Part shown: positions 1-7,482 of the stretch, piece by piece | Layout of the letters: every line of letters starts with the position of its first letter | Position numbering within the stretch: the stretch's first letter is position 1 | Assembly (NCBI GenBank): GCA_947468785.1 | Contig: CANIMS010000034.1 | Location: forward strand, 1-10,285 | Length of the DNA: 10,285 nucleotides | Source: Betaproteobacteria bacterium | GTDB lineage: Bacteria > Pseudomonadota > Gammaproteobacteria > Burkholderiales > Burkholderiaceae | Direction: 5' to 3' | Translations under genes and position numbers: made by a program | The notes under the pieces: generated by a model | The model's input: the letters and a program-made list of their open reading frames with translations, nothing else | Database searches by the model: none | What the model was told of the DNA's origin: nothing

Positions 1-666
1 GCAGAGTATCGCGCAGCTAACGACCAACTGAGAGTGCAGGGTATGAATCAAGCTAGCATTGATCGACTGGCTAAGACGGGTGTGATTGAGTCGATTAATA
101 ACGTCATTGCTACTATCCCCGGTGAAATCGTCGAGCGGAAAATTAATAAAGGCCAAGTCGTTCAGCCTGCAGACGCATTATTTACCGTAGCAGATTTATC
201 TACGCTCTGGGCTATATCTGAAGTACCGGAAAGCAATTCTTACCTAATTCGCAAGGGGCAAAAAGCATTCTTAATCATTCCAGCTTTACGCAATCAAGAG
301 GTTGAAGGTACGGTTGCGCATGTCGATTCTATTGTCAACCCACAGACACGAACAGTTGTTGTGAGAATGGAATTAGGTAACAAAGAGGGGCAGATCAAGC
401 CCGGAATGTTGGCCACGATGTTGATTGAAAGTCAGCCAATTGAGAAGTTAGTGGTGCCACTTTCTGCCATCATCCGTGAAGATAATCACGATCATGTATT
501 TGTAAGATTGGATGATGATCTCTATCGCATGGTGCCCGTTAAGCTTGGCCCAGAAGGAAGAGGTTTTAAGCCCGTCATTTCTGGCTTAAAAGAGGGTCAA
601 GAAATCGTTATTGAGGGCGCATACCATCTAAATACTGAACGTAAGCGTCAGCTTAGTGGTGGATAA
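1..666 (+). CDS. RND efflux periplasmic adaptor (membrane fusion protein), 3' part
   Basis: This is the C-terminal 221 residues of a CusB/CzcB-type adaptor, which links an inner-membrane RND pump to an outer-membrane channel in the periplasm. The frame is open from base 1 with no stop. The GTG at 34 and ATG at 43 lie inside conserved sequence without a ribosome binding site, so the true start is upstream of the window. Visible parts, numbered from base 1, are: the end of the helical hairpin (about 1-30), the second half of the lipoyl-like domain (about 35-70, with IPGEIVERKINKGQVV), the beta-barrel domain (about 75-145, with the family-typical IVNPQTRTVVVRMEL and KPGMLATM), and the membrane-proximal domain (about 148-215). 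The stop lies 5 bp before the pump gene, so the two are surely co-transcribed. The N-terminal metal-binding part is not visible, so the metal cannot be read from this piece. Confidence 0.9.
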   Translation, partial: AEYRAANDQLRVQGMNQASIDRLAKTGVIESINNVIATIPGEIVERKINKGQVVQPADALFTVADLSTLWAISEVPESNSYLIRKGQKAFLIIPALRNQEVEGTVAHVDSIVNPQTRTVVVRMELGNKEGQIKPGMLATMLIESQPIEKLVVPLSAIIREDNHDHVFVRLDDDLYRMVPVKLGPEGRGFKPVISGLKEGQEIVIEGAYHLNTERKRQLSGG

Positions 667-671
667 GATCA

Positions 672-3600
672 ATGATTGAAAGGATTGTTCGTCTATCACT
701 TCAGCAACGATTATTAGTTGTCATTATTGCTGTTGTATTGTTTATTGCAGGCCTATTGGCTACCAAAAGGCTTTCGGTCGACGCCTTTCCGGATGTCACC
801 AATGTACAAGTTCAGGTTGCTGCTGAAGCTCCGGGTAAATCGCCTGAAGAAATAGAGCGCTTTGTCACTATTCCAATTGAGCTAGGAATGACAGGCTTAC
901 CTGGCTTGTTAGAAATGCGCTCATTAAATCGCAACGGCATTTCCATCATCACCTTAGTGTTTACTGAAAAAACCGATATCTATTTTGCGCGCCAACTGGT
1001 GACTGAGCGTTTGATAGAAGTATCTTCAAAAATGCCTGTTGGCATTACTCCTGTATTGGCACCGCCGTCTACTGGTTTGGGTGAGGTCTATCAATACACT
1101 TTAGATCATCCCTCAGATAGGCATCGAGAACTTTCTGTGGATGAGCTTTCAGAAAGGCGGGCCGTCCAAGATTGGATAGTGCGACCGATGTTGCGCTCTA
1201 TTCCAGGTGTAGCAGAAATTAATACGCAGGGTGGATATGCAAGAGAGTATCAAGTACTCGTTAATCCAGAGCGCTTGCGCCATTACCAAATTAGTCTTCA
1301 AGATGTTTATCAAGCCTTAGCCAGAAATAATGCCAATTCTGGCGGTGGACAATTACCCACCTATGCGGAGCGCTATTTGATTCGCGGTCTAGGTTTGATA
1401 ACTAAACCAGAAGATATTGGCAAAATTATTTTGAAGGAAGTAAAAGGTATTCCGGTTTACGTTAAAAACGTCGCTGAAGTCACGATTGGTAGTGAGATTC
1501 GGCAGGGAGCAGCGATTAAGAATGGTTATACCGAAAGTGTCGCTGGAATTATTCAAATGATTCGTGGTGGTAATGCCAGGGAAGTGGTAAATCGCATTAA
1601 GCTCAAGGTCGCTGAAATTAATAATGGCAAGTTATTGCCAGATGGACTCCAGATCGTCCCTTTTTATGATCGTACTGACCTAGTCAATGCTGCCATGTAC
1701 AACGTTGCCAAGGTGTTAATCGAAGGCATCATTCTGGTCATTATTTTGCTCTTCTTATTCTTGGGTGATGTGAGATCCTCACTGATCGTAGTAGCAACTT
1801 TAATACTGACCCCTTTATTGACTTTCCTGGTGATGAATCGCTATGGCATCTCAGCAAACTTGATGTCACTGGGAGGTCTTGCGATTGCGATTGGCATTAT
1901 GGTGGATGGCTCAGTCGTAGTTGTTGAGAATACCTTTGCAAAATTGGGCGAGCGCTTAAAAGCGGGTGAGTCCAAAAACCGTATTATTTTGGAGGCAGCT
2001 TCCGAAGTTGGGAAGCCGGTTCTTTTCGGTATTGGCATCATCATTTTGGTATTTATGCCTTTGCTGTCGCTTGAGGGTATGGAGGGCAAGATGTTTGCCC
2101 CGATGGCTATCACGATTGCCATTGCTTTGGCAATTTCCCTGATCCTGTCGTTTACTTTGTCACCCGTTTTATGTTCATACATTCTCAAGGGTGGTAGTGA
2201 GGATGACACAAAAGTCGTTAAAAAATTACGTGCACCTTATGAACGCTGGTTGCACTGGAGTCTCGCTAATCCAAAATTGGTGGTCAAGCGATCTTTGATT
2301 GCATTGGGAGTTAGTATTCTTGGCTTTGTATTCTTAGGTAAATCATTTATCCCAGTGATGCAGGAAGGATCGATTACGCCCGTCATTGTTCGTGCTCCAA
2401 ATATTTCTTTAGATGAGTCAATCAAATTGGAGTTTGAGGCAATTAAACGGATTATGACGATTCCCGGGGTTGAAATGGCTGTCTCTCGCTTGGGTAAGGG
2501 AGAATCCCCTGCTGATCCAGGGCAGCCTAATGAATCCGATCCCATCGTCACACTTAAGCCCCTAGGGGATAGAGATCTCAGTCAAGAAGAGATTGCTCAA
2601 CAGATTCGTGAAAAACTGAAAACGCTTCCTGGTATTGAGTTGGCAATTTCTCAGCCTATTGCAGCACGAGTAGATGAGATGGTCTCAGGTGTTCGTTCGC
2701 AAGTAGCCGTGAAGATTTTTGGTGAAGACCTTGCAGTCCTGCAAAAATTGGGTTCGCAGATTGGTCAAACCCTGATCAAGATGAAGGGAAGTAATGACTT
2801 GCGAATTGAACAAGCTTCTGGTCAAAATTATCTAAATATCAAAATTGATCGCGATGCCATCGCGCGTTATGGTATCAATGTGTCTGATGTCAACGAGGTC
2901 ATCGAGACGGCGATTGGTGGTAAGCAAGCCAGCACTGTATATGAGGGTGAGCGGCGTTTTCCTCTAGTGCTGCGCTACCCAGCTTCCTATAGAAATAAAG
3001 TTGATGCAATTGAAAATATCATTTTGCACTCACCAAATGGTGCTCAAGTGCTCATGCGTGACTTGGCCGAAATATCATTGGTTGAAGGGCCTGCACAAAT
3101 ATCGCGTGAGTCTGGCAAACGACGCTTAGTGGTTGGGGTAAATGTGGCAGGGCGAGATTTGGGAGGCTTTGTGAAAGAGGCCCAAGATCTGATAGCGAAG
3201 AATGTTGAATTACCCCAAGGCTATACATTGCAGTGGGGTGGCCAGTTTGAAAATATGCAAAGGGCAATGGCGCGACTAATGATCATTATTCCGCTCACCA
3301 TCTTAGCCATTTTCTTCTTATTATTTATGTTGTTTAAGTCTCTTCGTTTGGCCAGCCTCATTATTTTGGTATTACCGTTTGCATCTATTGGCGGGGTATT
3401 TGGTTTATTTATCACTGGTGAGTATTTATCGGTCCCTGCCGCAGTTGGGTTTATTAACTTATGGGGTATCGCGGTGCTGAATGGTGTTGTATTAATTTCA
3501 TTTATCAAGCAATTGCGCGAAGATGGATATAGTATGGAAGATGCTTTATTGCACGGTTGCGGTCATCGATTTAGGCCGGTAATGATGACGGCGTCCGTTG

Positions 3601-3767
3601 CAATGTTGGCTCTAGTGCCTATGCTGTTCTCAGGTGGTCCTGGCTCTGAAGTGACTCGTCCACTTGCTGCTGTAGTGATTGCTGGATTGGTAACCTCCAC
3701 GGCCTTAACGCTTCTGGTGTTGCCAGTTTTGTATAGATGGTTTGAGGATAAAGAGGTGGAAGCATGA
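672..3767 (+). CDS. Heavy-metal-type RND efflux pump, CzcA/CusA family
   Basis: This 1031-residue inner-membrane pump has the usual family length and should export a metal cation through the adaptor and outer-membrane channel, driven by proton influx. It shows the RND layout: helix 1 (about 12-30), a first large periplasmic loop starting DAFPDVTNVQVQV, helices 2-6 (about 345-505), a helix at about 538-556, a second periplasmic loop to about 865, and helices to about 1022. The helix 4 motif AIAIGIMVDGSVVVVEN (404-420) keeps the proton-relay acids D412 and E419. The first Asp of the CzcA-type DFG motif is replaced by A406, as in CusA. However, the CusA methionine triad of the periplasmic cleft appears absent; the aligned positions are V571, E621 and E669. 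That argues against simple Cu(I)/Ag(I) assignment. GGTGGA (657-662) is a ribosome binding site 9 nt before the ATG. Family is certain, substrate is not. Confidence 0.95.
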   Translation: MIERIVRLSLQQRLLVVIIAVVLFIAGLLATKRLSVDAFPDVTNVQVQVAAEAPGKSPEEIERFVTIPIELGMTGLPGLLEMRSLNRNGISIITLVFTEKTDIYFARQLVTERLIEVSSKMPVGITPVLAPPSTGLGEVYQYTLDHPSDRHRELSVDELSERRAVQDWIVRPMLRSIPGVAEINTQGGYAREYQVLVNPERLRHYQISLQDVYQALARNNANSGGGQLPTYAERYLIRGLGLITKPEDIGKIILKEVKGIPVYVKNVAEVTIGSEIRQGAAIKNGYTESVAGIIQMIRGGNAREVVNRIKLKVAEINNGKLLPDGLQIVPFYDRTDLVNAAMYNVAKVLIEGIILVIILLFLFLGDVRSSLIVVATLILTPLLTFLVMNRYGISANLMSLGGLAIAIGIMVDGSVVVVENTFAKLGERLKAGESKNRIILEAASEVGKPVLFGIGIIILVFMPLLSLEGMEGKMFAPMAITIAIALAISLILSFTLSPVLCSYILKGGSEDDTKVVKKLRAPYERWLHWSLANPKLVVKRSLIALGVSILGFVFLGKSFIPVMQEGSITPVIVRAPNISLDESIKLEFEAIKRIMTIPGVEMAVSRLGKGESPADPGQPNESDPIVTLKPLGDRDLSQEEIAQQIREKLKTLPGIELAISQPIAARVDEMVSGVRSQVAVKIFGEDLAVLQKLGSQIGQTLIKMKGSNDLRIEQASGQNYLNIKIDRDAIARYGINVSDVNEVIETAIGGKQASTVYEGERRFPLVLRYPASYRNKVDAIENIILHSPNGAQVLMRDLAEISLVEGPAQISRESGKRRLVVGVNVAGRDLGGFVKEAQDLIAKNVELPQGYTLQWGGQFENMQRAMARLMIIIPLTILAIFFLLFMLFKSLRLASLIILVLPFASIGGVFGLFITGEYLSVPAAVGFINLWGIAVLNGVVLISFIKQLREDGYSMEDALLHGCGHRFRPVMMTASVAMLALVPMLFSGGPGSEVTRPLAAVVIAGLVTSTALTLLVLPVLYRWFEDKEVEA

Positions 3768-4087
3768 TGGAGGTTAAGGCGGTGATTCGCCCCAATAAAT
3801 TAGCCGCTTTAAGAGTGGCATTATTAGATATGCCAGAGTTTCCAGGCATGACAGTGGCTAAGGTCGAGGGTTGTAGTGCATCTTCAAAAACGAATAAATC
3901 TACTATTAAAGATGAGCTGACCGATTACTCAACAAAGGTACGCATAGAAATTGTGTGCAATGCAGAAATTGCAGATGCACTAATGGAAAAAATAGTTGCT
4001 GTATGTCAGACAGGGCAAATTGGAGATGGTGTAGTTTGGTGCACCCCAGTGCCCAAGGCATTCTTTATTGCTAAATCTGCAAATTAA
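3764..4087 (+). CDS. PII-like protein coupled to the RND pump gene (PII-NG type)
   Basis: This 107-residue protein has the PII (GlnB/GlnK) fold signature. It begins with MMEVKAVIRPNKL and has GMTVAKVEG before the T-loop, KVRIEIV at 58-64 and TGQIGDG at 83-89. From residue 58 on it aligns without gaps to E. coli GlnB numbering. The ATP-contacting basic residues are changed: K85 to Q, K90 to V, R101 to F and R103 to A. The T-loop has no tyrosine at the uridylylation position. Four cysteines are present (37, 65, 81, 93). The ATG overlaps the pump TGA (ATGA), with AGAGGTGGA at 3752-3760 as ribosome binding site, so translation is probably coupled. PII homologues beside heavy-metal RND pumps are known as a separate, poorly characterised group (PII-NG). 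A role as a cytoplasmic regulator or sensor of the pump is inferred, not shown. The second ATG at 3767 is an alternative start. Confidence 0.85.
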   Translation: MMEVKAVIRPNKLAALRVALLDMPEFPGMTVAKVEGCSASSKTNKSTIKDELTDYSTKVRIEIVCNAEIADALMEKIVAVCQTGQIGDGVVWCTPVPKAFFIAKSAN

Positions 4088-4101
4088 TGATGGATTGCTG
4101 A

Positions 4102-4683
4102 TTACAGTCTGGGGCTTGGGTAATGTTGGTGGGATAAGTACTGACCATTTTGATTCACTTTGACTAGCACCATATCTCCAACACTGACTACCTTGCCGGT
4201 ATAGGCCTGAATATTGACATGGTGGGTAACAAGAATGAGTGGCGCTTTTGATGGATTAGCCAGCTGAACTTTGATGAGCTTTTCTAGATTTCTAGTTTGC
4301 TGTTTCTCAAGACTCATATCATCAAAAAAAGATCCCAACTCTGGGGTACTGGTTACTGAGCCTAAATTCAATAATCTTGCAGTATCTAGACACCTGCACC
4401 AAGGGCTGCTCAACACTTTTGCTGAAGTAATGCCTTGACCTTTAAGCCATTGACCAATGACTTGAGATTGTTTTTTCCCAAGTTCGCCCAAATTCCGTTG
4501 AGTTGAGCATTTATCCAATTGATAGCCCGGAGGATCGCCGAAGCCTGGTGCATCCGCATGTCGCATTAGCAGTACATGCTGGCCATCATTTAAGTCCTTG
4601 GCTAGATCAGCCTGTGCAGGCAGGGTCATGAGGGTGCCAATAAGACCTACTATTAGTAGGGTAATTATTTTGAGTAATTTCAT
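4102..4683 (-). CDS. Exported histidine phosphatase family protein
   Basis: This is a branch-1 histidine phosphatase (phosphoglycerate mutase-like fold), which removes phosphate through a phosphohistidine intermediate. The chosen ATG at 4683 gives 193 residues beginning with a clean signal peptide, MKLLKIITLL to LPAQA, with likely cleavage after residue 25, so the protein should act in the periplasm. An in-frame TTG at 4707 would add eight polar residues ahead of the signal; neither start has a clear ribosome binding site. Catalytic residues visible are R41-H42 in LLMRHAD, R97 in SSPWCRC, E115 in TPELGSFF, and H154 in LVTHH. Three cysteines (59, 96, 98) are notable for an exported protein. 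The substrate is unknown. The gene converges on the pump operon with only 14 bp between stops and no visible hairpin terminator. It is divergent from sodC. Confidence 0.85.
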   Translation of the reverse strand: MKLLKIITLLIVGLIGTLMTLPAQADLAKDLNDGQHVLLMRHADAPGFGDPPGYQLDKCSTQRNLGELGKKQSQVIGQWLKGQGITSAKVLSSPWCRCLDTARLLNLGSVTSTPELGSFFDDMSLEKQQTRNLEKLIKVQLANPSKAPLILVTHHVNIQAYTGKVVSVGDMVLVKVNQNGQYLSHQHYPSPRL

Positions 4684-4831
4684 ATTTAGATTCAGGTGGT
4701 TAGGCAAAGTGTATTCAAGATTCCCAGACCTTGCTGAGAGCGGCTTTACAGGAGGGTGTCAAAGCGAAAGACTTTGATTTGTGTCACACTGAACTCGCCA
4801 TATTTTGGATTCACCCTCTAAGGAGCGCTAA
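4684..4831. promoter_or_regulatory. Divergent intergenic region between phosphatase gene and sodC
   Basis: This 148-bp space must hold promoters for both divergent genes. A perfect TTGACA hexamer reads on the minus strand (4762-4757), but the position 17 bp further on has only a poor -10 (TCTCAG). On the plus strand, TTGTGT (4779-4784) and TATTTT (4801-4806) are 16 bp apart, a weak match. A 6-bp inverted repeat, TCAAAG/CTTTGA (4759-4764 and 4772-4777, 7-nt loop), sits between them, and GTGTCAC at 4781-4787 is a small odd palindrome. Any of these could be an operator, but none matches a regulator I can name. The ribosome binding site TAAGGAG (4819-4825) is 6 nt before the sodC ATG. Confidence 0.35.
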
Positions 4832-5365
4832 ATGAACATCAGTCGAAAGCAATTGGTTATTGGATTATCTACATTAGGTATGTTATCTCTAGTGGCATGT
4901 CAGTCAATGGAGCAAGGCACAGGTCAAAAAGCGAGCGCTACTTTAGACTCTAGATCAGGATCACAAGCAAAAGGTGAGGTAACTTTTGTTTGGCAGGGTC
5001 ACGATGTATTAGTGAATGGAAAATTTTCTGGATTGAAGCCGAATGCTGAGCAAGGATTTCATGTTCATGAAAAGGGTGACTGCTCTGCACCAGATGCCAC
5101 TAGTGCAGCCGGTCACTTTAACCCCGGTACAAAAGATCATGGTATGCCAAATAGCGCCATGAGCCATGCGGGAGACATGCCAAACATTAAATCAGATGCT
5201 AATGGCAATGCGACTTACTCTGCTAAATTGCATGGTTTTGCTGTGAACACTGGACCAACCGGAATCGTTGGACGTTCTGTTGTAGTTCACCGAGATCCAG
5301 ATGATTACAAGTCTCAACCGGCGGGTAATTCAGGACCACGTATTGCATGTGGATTAATTAAGTAA
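4832..5365 (+). CDS. sodC: Cu/Zn superoxide dismutase, lipoprotein
   Basis: This protein converts superoxide to hydrogen peroxide and oxygen in the cell envelope. It is 177 residues, with a lipoprotein signal ending in LSLVAC (lipidated C23), so it should be membrane-anchored facing the periplasm. The copper ligands are H77, H79 (GFHVHE), H95 (bridging, AAGHFNP) and H153 (VVHRD). The zinc ligands are H95, H103 (KDHG), H112 and D115 (SHAGD). The structural disulfide is C84 with C173, and the C-terminal GPRIACGLIK is typical of bacterial SodC. All key residues are present, so an active enzyme is expected. The linker of about 20 residues after C23 is polar and Ser/Gly/Gln-rich, fitting a tether. 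The start is fixed by TAAGGAG 6 nt upstream. A small cysteine-rich gene follows 19 bp after the stop, probably on the same transcript. Confidence 0.95.
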   Translation: MNISRKQLVIGLSTLGMLSLVACQSMEQGTGQKASATLDSRSGSQAKGEVTFVWQGHDVLVNGKFSGLKPNAEQGFHVHEKGDCSAPDATSAAGHFNPGTKDHGMPNSAMSHAGDMPNIKSDANGNATYSAKLHGFAVNTGPTGIVGRSVVVHRDPDDYKSQPAGNSGPRIACGLIK

Positions 5366-5384
5366 TTTTGATATCGAGTTTTTA

Positions 5385-5558
5385 ATGGCTACAACAGATA
5401 AACGTTGCTGCGGATCTGGCGTGTGCATTATTGATGACGCCGGACAATGTTGGTGTGGTCAGGTTTGGGATGGCGAGAAGATGGCTGCCCCCGCCTTGAC
5501 CATCCCCCCAACTGGAGATAAAAGTCCAGAGCTTGAGGCCAAAAAGAAAGAGCCTTAG
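5385..5558 (+). CDS. Small cysteine-rich protein, 57 residues
   Basis: A short open frame with ATG at 5385 and TAG at 5556-5558 encodes a soluble 57-residue protein. Its N-terminal half holds five cysteines (8, 9, 14, 22, 24) in CCGSGVC and GQCWCGQVW. The C-terminal half is Pro/Lys/Glu-rich (PPTGDKSPELEAKKKEP) and probably disordered. The CWC triplet after a DDAG turn resembles the Cys_rich_CWC group of small bacterial proteins (from memory, not searched), although the first CxxC of that group would be reduced here to CC. Metal binding is a reasonable guess from the cysteines. It lies 19 bp after sodC and 30 bp before the next gene, in the same direction, so it is probably in the same operon. 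The ribosome binding site is weak (ATCGAG, 5372-5377). The cysteine pattern and tight packing make it a likely real gene. Confidence 0.65.
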   Translation: MATTDKRCCGSGVCIIDDAGQCWCGQVWDGEKMAAPALTIPPTGDKSPELEAKKKEP

Positions 5559-5588
5559 CCCACTAAACTCTAGTATCAGTGATGTGAA

Positions 5589-6026
5589 ATGACTCCCATG
5601 AAGACTTGGCAAATGAGACGGAACTGCGCGCTCTCACCTAAACAGCTGCTGAAGTTTTACATTGCCCTAGTGTGTTTATCAATTACTGTGGCTATTGGGT
5701 TTTTAATTGCTGGAGTATGGGTTATCCCGGTTTTTACGGCTTTGGAATTAACAGCAGTTACCCTCGGATTTTTAATTTATTGCAGGCATGCGCTTGATTA
5801 TGAAGCGATCGAAATCATTGATCAGCGACTGATTGTTCGAAAATTTATTGGGTATAAAGAATCTGTTTATGAATTCAATACGCAATGGGCAAAAATCGAG
5901 CCACCGCTTGCTGGACAAAAAGTATTTTTTATTAGCCAGTCCAATTTGAGAGTTGAGCTAGGACAGTTTTTGCGATTAGAGCAACAATTACCCTTAATTT
6001 CTTCTGTAAAAAATCATTTGCATTAA
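5589..6026 (+). CDS. DUF2244-like integral membrane protein
   Basis: This 145-residue protein looks like the DUF2244 family, whose function is unknown. The family-typical opening is RRNCALSPKQLLKFYIAL (residues 10-27). Two transmembrane segments follow (about 23-44 and 46-65) with a short turn between, then CRHALDYEAIEI and a beta-rich cytoplasmic domain (about 70-145), including the LRVELGQFL stretch typical of the family. Starts at 5589 and 5598 (M4) are both possible, and neither has a strong ribosome binding site. The gene lies 30 bp after the small cysteine-rich gene and 70 bp before the transporter gene. Members are often encoded near cytochrome oxidase genes in other proteobacteria (my recollection); here the nearest respiratory genes are 2 kb downstream. 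Family call fairly sure, role unknown. Confidence 0.75.
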   Translation: MTPMKTWQMRRNCALSPKQLLKFYIALVCLSITVAIGFLIAGVWVIPVFTALELTAVTLGFLIYCRHALDYEAIEIIDQRLIVRKFIGYKESVYEFNTQWAKIEPPLAGQKVFFISQSNLRVELGQFLRLEQQLPLISSVKNHLH

Positions 6027-6083
6027 TGTCTCTGTTTGAGGGCTTGAATCCTCCAGCCTGCAGGGATTAAGTTAAGTTTAGCC

Positions 6084-6099
6084 GGAGGTATCGACCTTG
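6084..6099 (+). promoter_or_regulatory. Ribosome binding site that fixes a TTG start
   Basis: GGAGG at 6084-6088 lies 8 nt before TTG at 6097-6099. An in-frame TAG at 6079-6081 blocks any start further upstream. The next in-frame ATG is 25 codons later, inside the first transmembrane segment. The TTG is therefore the best start. Confidence 0.8.
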
Positions 6100-7461
6100 T
6101 CGTTCAATATAAGAAATATCCATCTCGATCAAGTGTTTAACTTGCCGCCATTTTGGCTGAGCTTTGCTTTTATGGCTTTGGTTAGCTTGCCAATGTCTTA
6201 TGTTGCTTTTCCGATCACTGCAGCACCTTTGGGCGTCCTGCCATCAGTAGCTGTAATTACCTTAGTAAGTTTGGTTATGTGCATTAGTACTGCAGCAATT
6301 GCAGAGGCAATTGTCTTATTGCCATCTGATAGCCGACCCAAAAATCTTCACGATTTAGTAGTGATTTATTTGGGGAAATGGGCAGGCTCAATTACTGCAC
6401 TTGCAATTTCAGTTATCTTTTTTGTAGTGTTAGTCGCTTGCAATATTTCGATTGTTGAGACGTTGTATGACCTTACTGGGATTTCTAAGTTTATTTTGCT
6501 TAGTTTGATTGTCATAGTCACATTAATCATTATTTCATTTGGTTCCATTGCGCATAGCTTGTCTTTGGTTGCTGGTGCAATAGCTATAGTGTTAATGCTT
6601 GCTATTATTGCGGCTCTCATCCCATTTGTTGACATTGATAGGGTTCTCTATCACCAGCTGCCTTTTACAGATCATCGAGGTCTTGCTCCCAACATATGGT
6701 CTGGATTTTTGGGCGTCATGATCCTATCCTTTATAGGACCTTTACTATTGGTGCCTTCTGCGACTTATGTATTACCTCGTAATCCTGAAGCAAATTTATT
6801 TATCAAAGGGAGTCTTTGGGGGATTATTTTTCAAGCGCTCCTGATGGCTTTGTGGGTGGTTGCAGTTGATTTGACTTTGCTGCCGGGCCAATTAATTGGA
6901 CTTCACGGCACAGTGCTAATAGAGCTAGGTCAAGTGACTAACCCATTAATCAAAATAACGGGAGTAATCTTGGTTCTCATACTTCCCGGTCTTGCAGCCA
7001 TTCGGAGTGCAGCTCAGCTTGGAGTGCAAATCAACTTATTGTTTGAAAAAAATACGCAAGCTCAAGACAAAAATATCAGCCTGATTAATCGGTATATCCT
7101 GCCGGCAATACCAACGGTTGGAGCATGGCTCTTGGTGGCTGCCTTGATAGATGTCAATAAGGAAAATGTATCTATCTTCCTATCTGTTGGGGGAATCCTT
7201 GGATCGACTATTGCAACCGGTATTGTGCCGATGGTTCTGTATAAGGCAGTTATACAGCGAAATACGCAGCCAATGATCTCGCTACTTTTTTTATTTAGAC
7301 ACCGCCTTGCCCTCATGTTTAATTTAATTTTCTTTATTATTATTTTACTGTTGTATGGTTTATTTATATGGGACTCACTCATTTTCCAAATACTTGCATG
7401 CTTGATTGCTGTAATGGGCATCGCACAACTTTTCAAATTGTTTCCTAGTAATAGTAAATAA
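6097..7461 (+). CDS. Multi-pass membrane protein, probable transporter (possibly APC superfamily)
   Basis: This 454-residue protein is almost wholly hydrophobic, with about 12 predicted transmembrane segments: roughly 18-37, 45-70, 94-118, 130-150, 153-178, 200-226, 237-262, 284-303, 331-350, 358-384, 405-427 and 429-447. Length and helix number fit secondary transporters of the amino acid/polyamine/organocation type. The first-helix stretch SLPMSYVAFPITAAPLG, with its Pro/Gly break, and a charged E69 in helix 2 would suit a substrate site. I see no signature that fixes family or substrate, so amino acid permease is only a working guess. The TTG start is supported by GGAGG 8 nt upstream. A glutathione S-transferase gene follows 21 bp after the stop, so the two are probably co-transcribed. 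Transport of a thiol or amino acid compound handled by that enzyme is speculation. Confidence 0.75.
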   Translation: MSFNIRNIHLDQVFNLPPFWLSFAFMALVSLPMSYVAFPITAAPLGVLPSVAVITLVSLVMCISTAAIAEAIVLLPSDSRPKNLHDLVVIYLGKWAGSITALAISVIFFVVLVACNISIVETLYDLTGISKFILLSLIVIVTLIIISFGSIAHSLSLVAGAIAIVLMLAIIAALIPFVDIDRVLYHQLPFTDHRGLAPNIWSGFLGVMILSFIGPLLLVPSATYVLPRNPEANLFIKGSLWGIIFQALLMALWVVAVDLTLLPGQLIGLHGTVLIELGQVTNPLIKITGVILVLILPGLAAIRSAAQLGVQINLLFEKNTQAQDKNISLINRYILPAIPTVGAWLLVAALIDVNKENVSIFLSVGGILGSTIATGIVPMVLYKAVIQRNTQPMISLLFLFRHRLALMFNLIFFIIILLLYGLFIWDSLIFQILACLIAVMGIAQLFKLFPSNSK

Positions 7462-7482
7462 CAGGCAACATTCTATTTATCA

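Noticed and set aside
1841..2551. Minus-strand open frames of 122 and 104 codons inside the pump gene
   Set aside because: They lie antisense to a strongly conserved RND gene, have no ribosome binding site or recognisable domain, and their composition is what the reverse of a hydrophobic gene gives.
4757..4762. Consensus -35 hexamer (TTGACA, minus strand) for the phosphatase gene
   Set aside because: No acceptable -10 box at 16-18 bp, so it is not listed as a promoter by itself and is only mentioned in the divergent region.
6057..6064. CCTGCAGG palindrome between the DUF2244 gene and the transporter gene
   Set aside because: An 8-bp palindrome without loop or T-tract, with AATCC/GGATT flanks too short for a terminator. 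Chance is likely.
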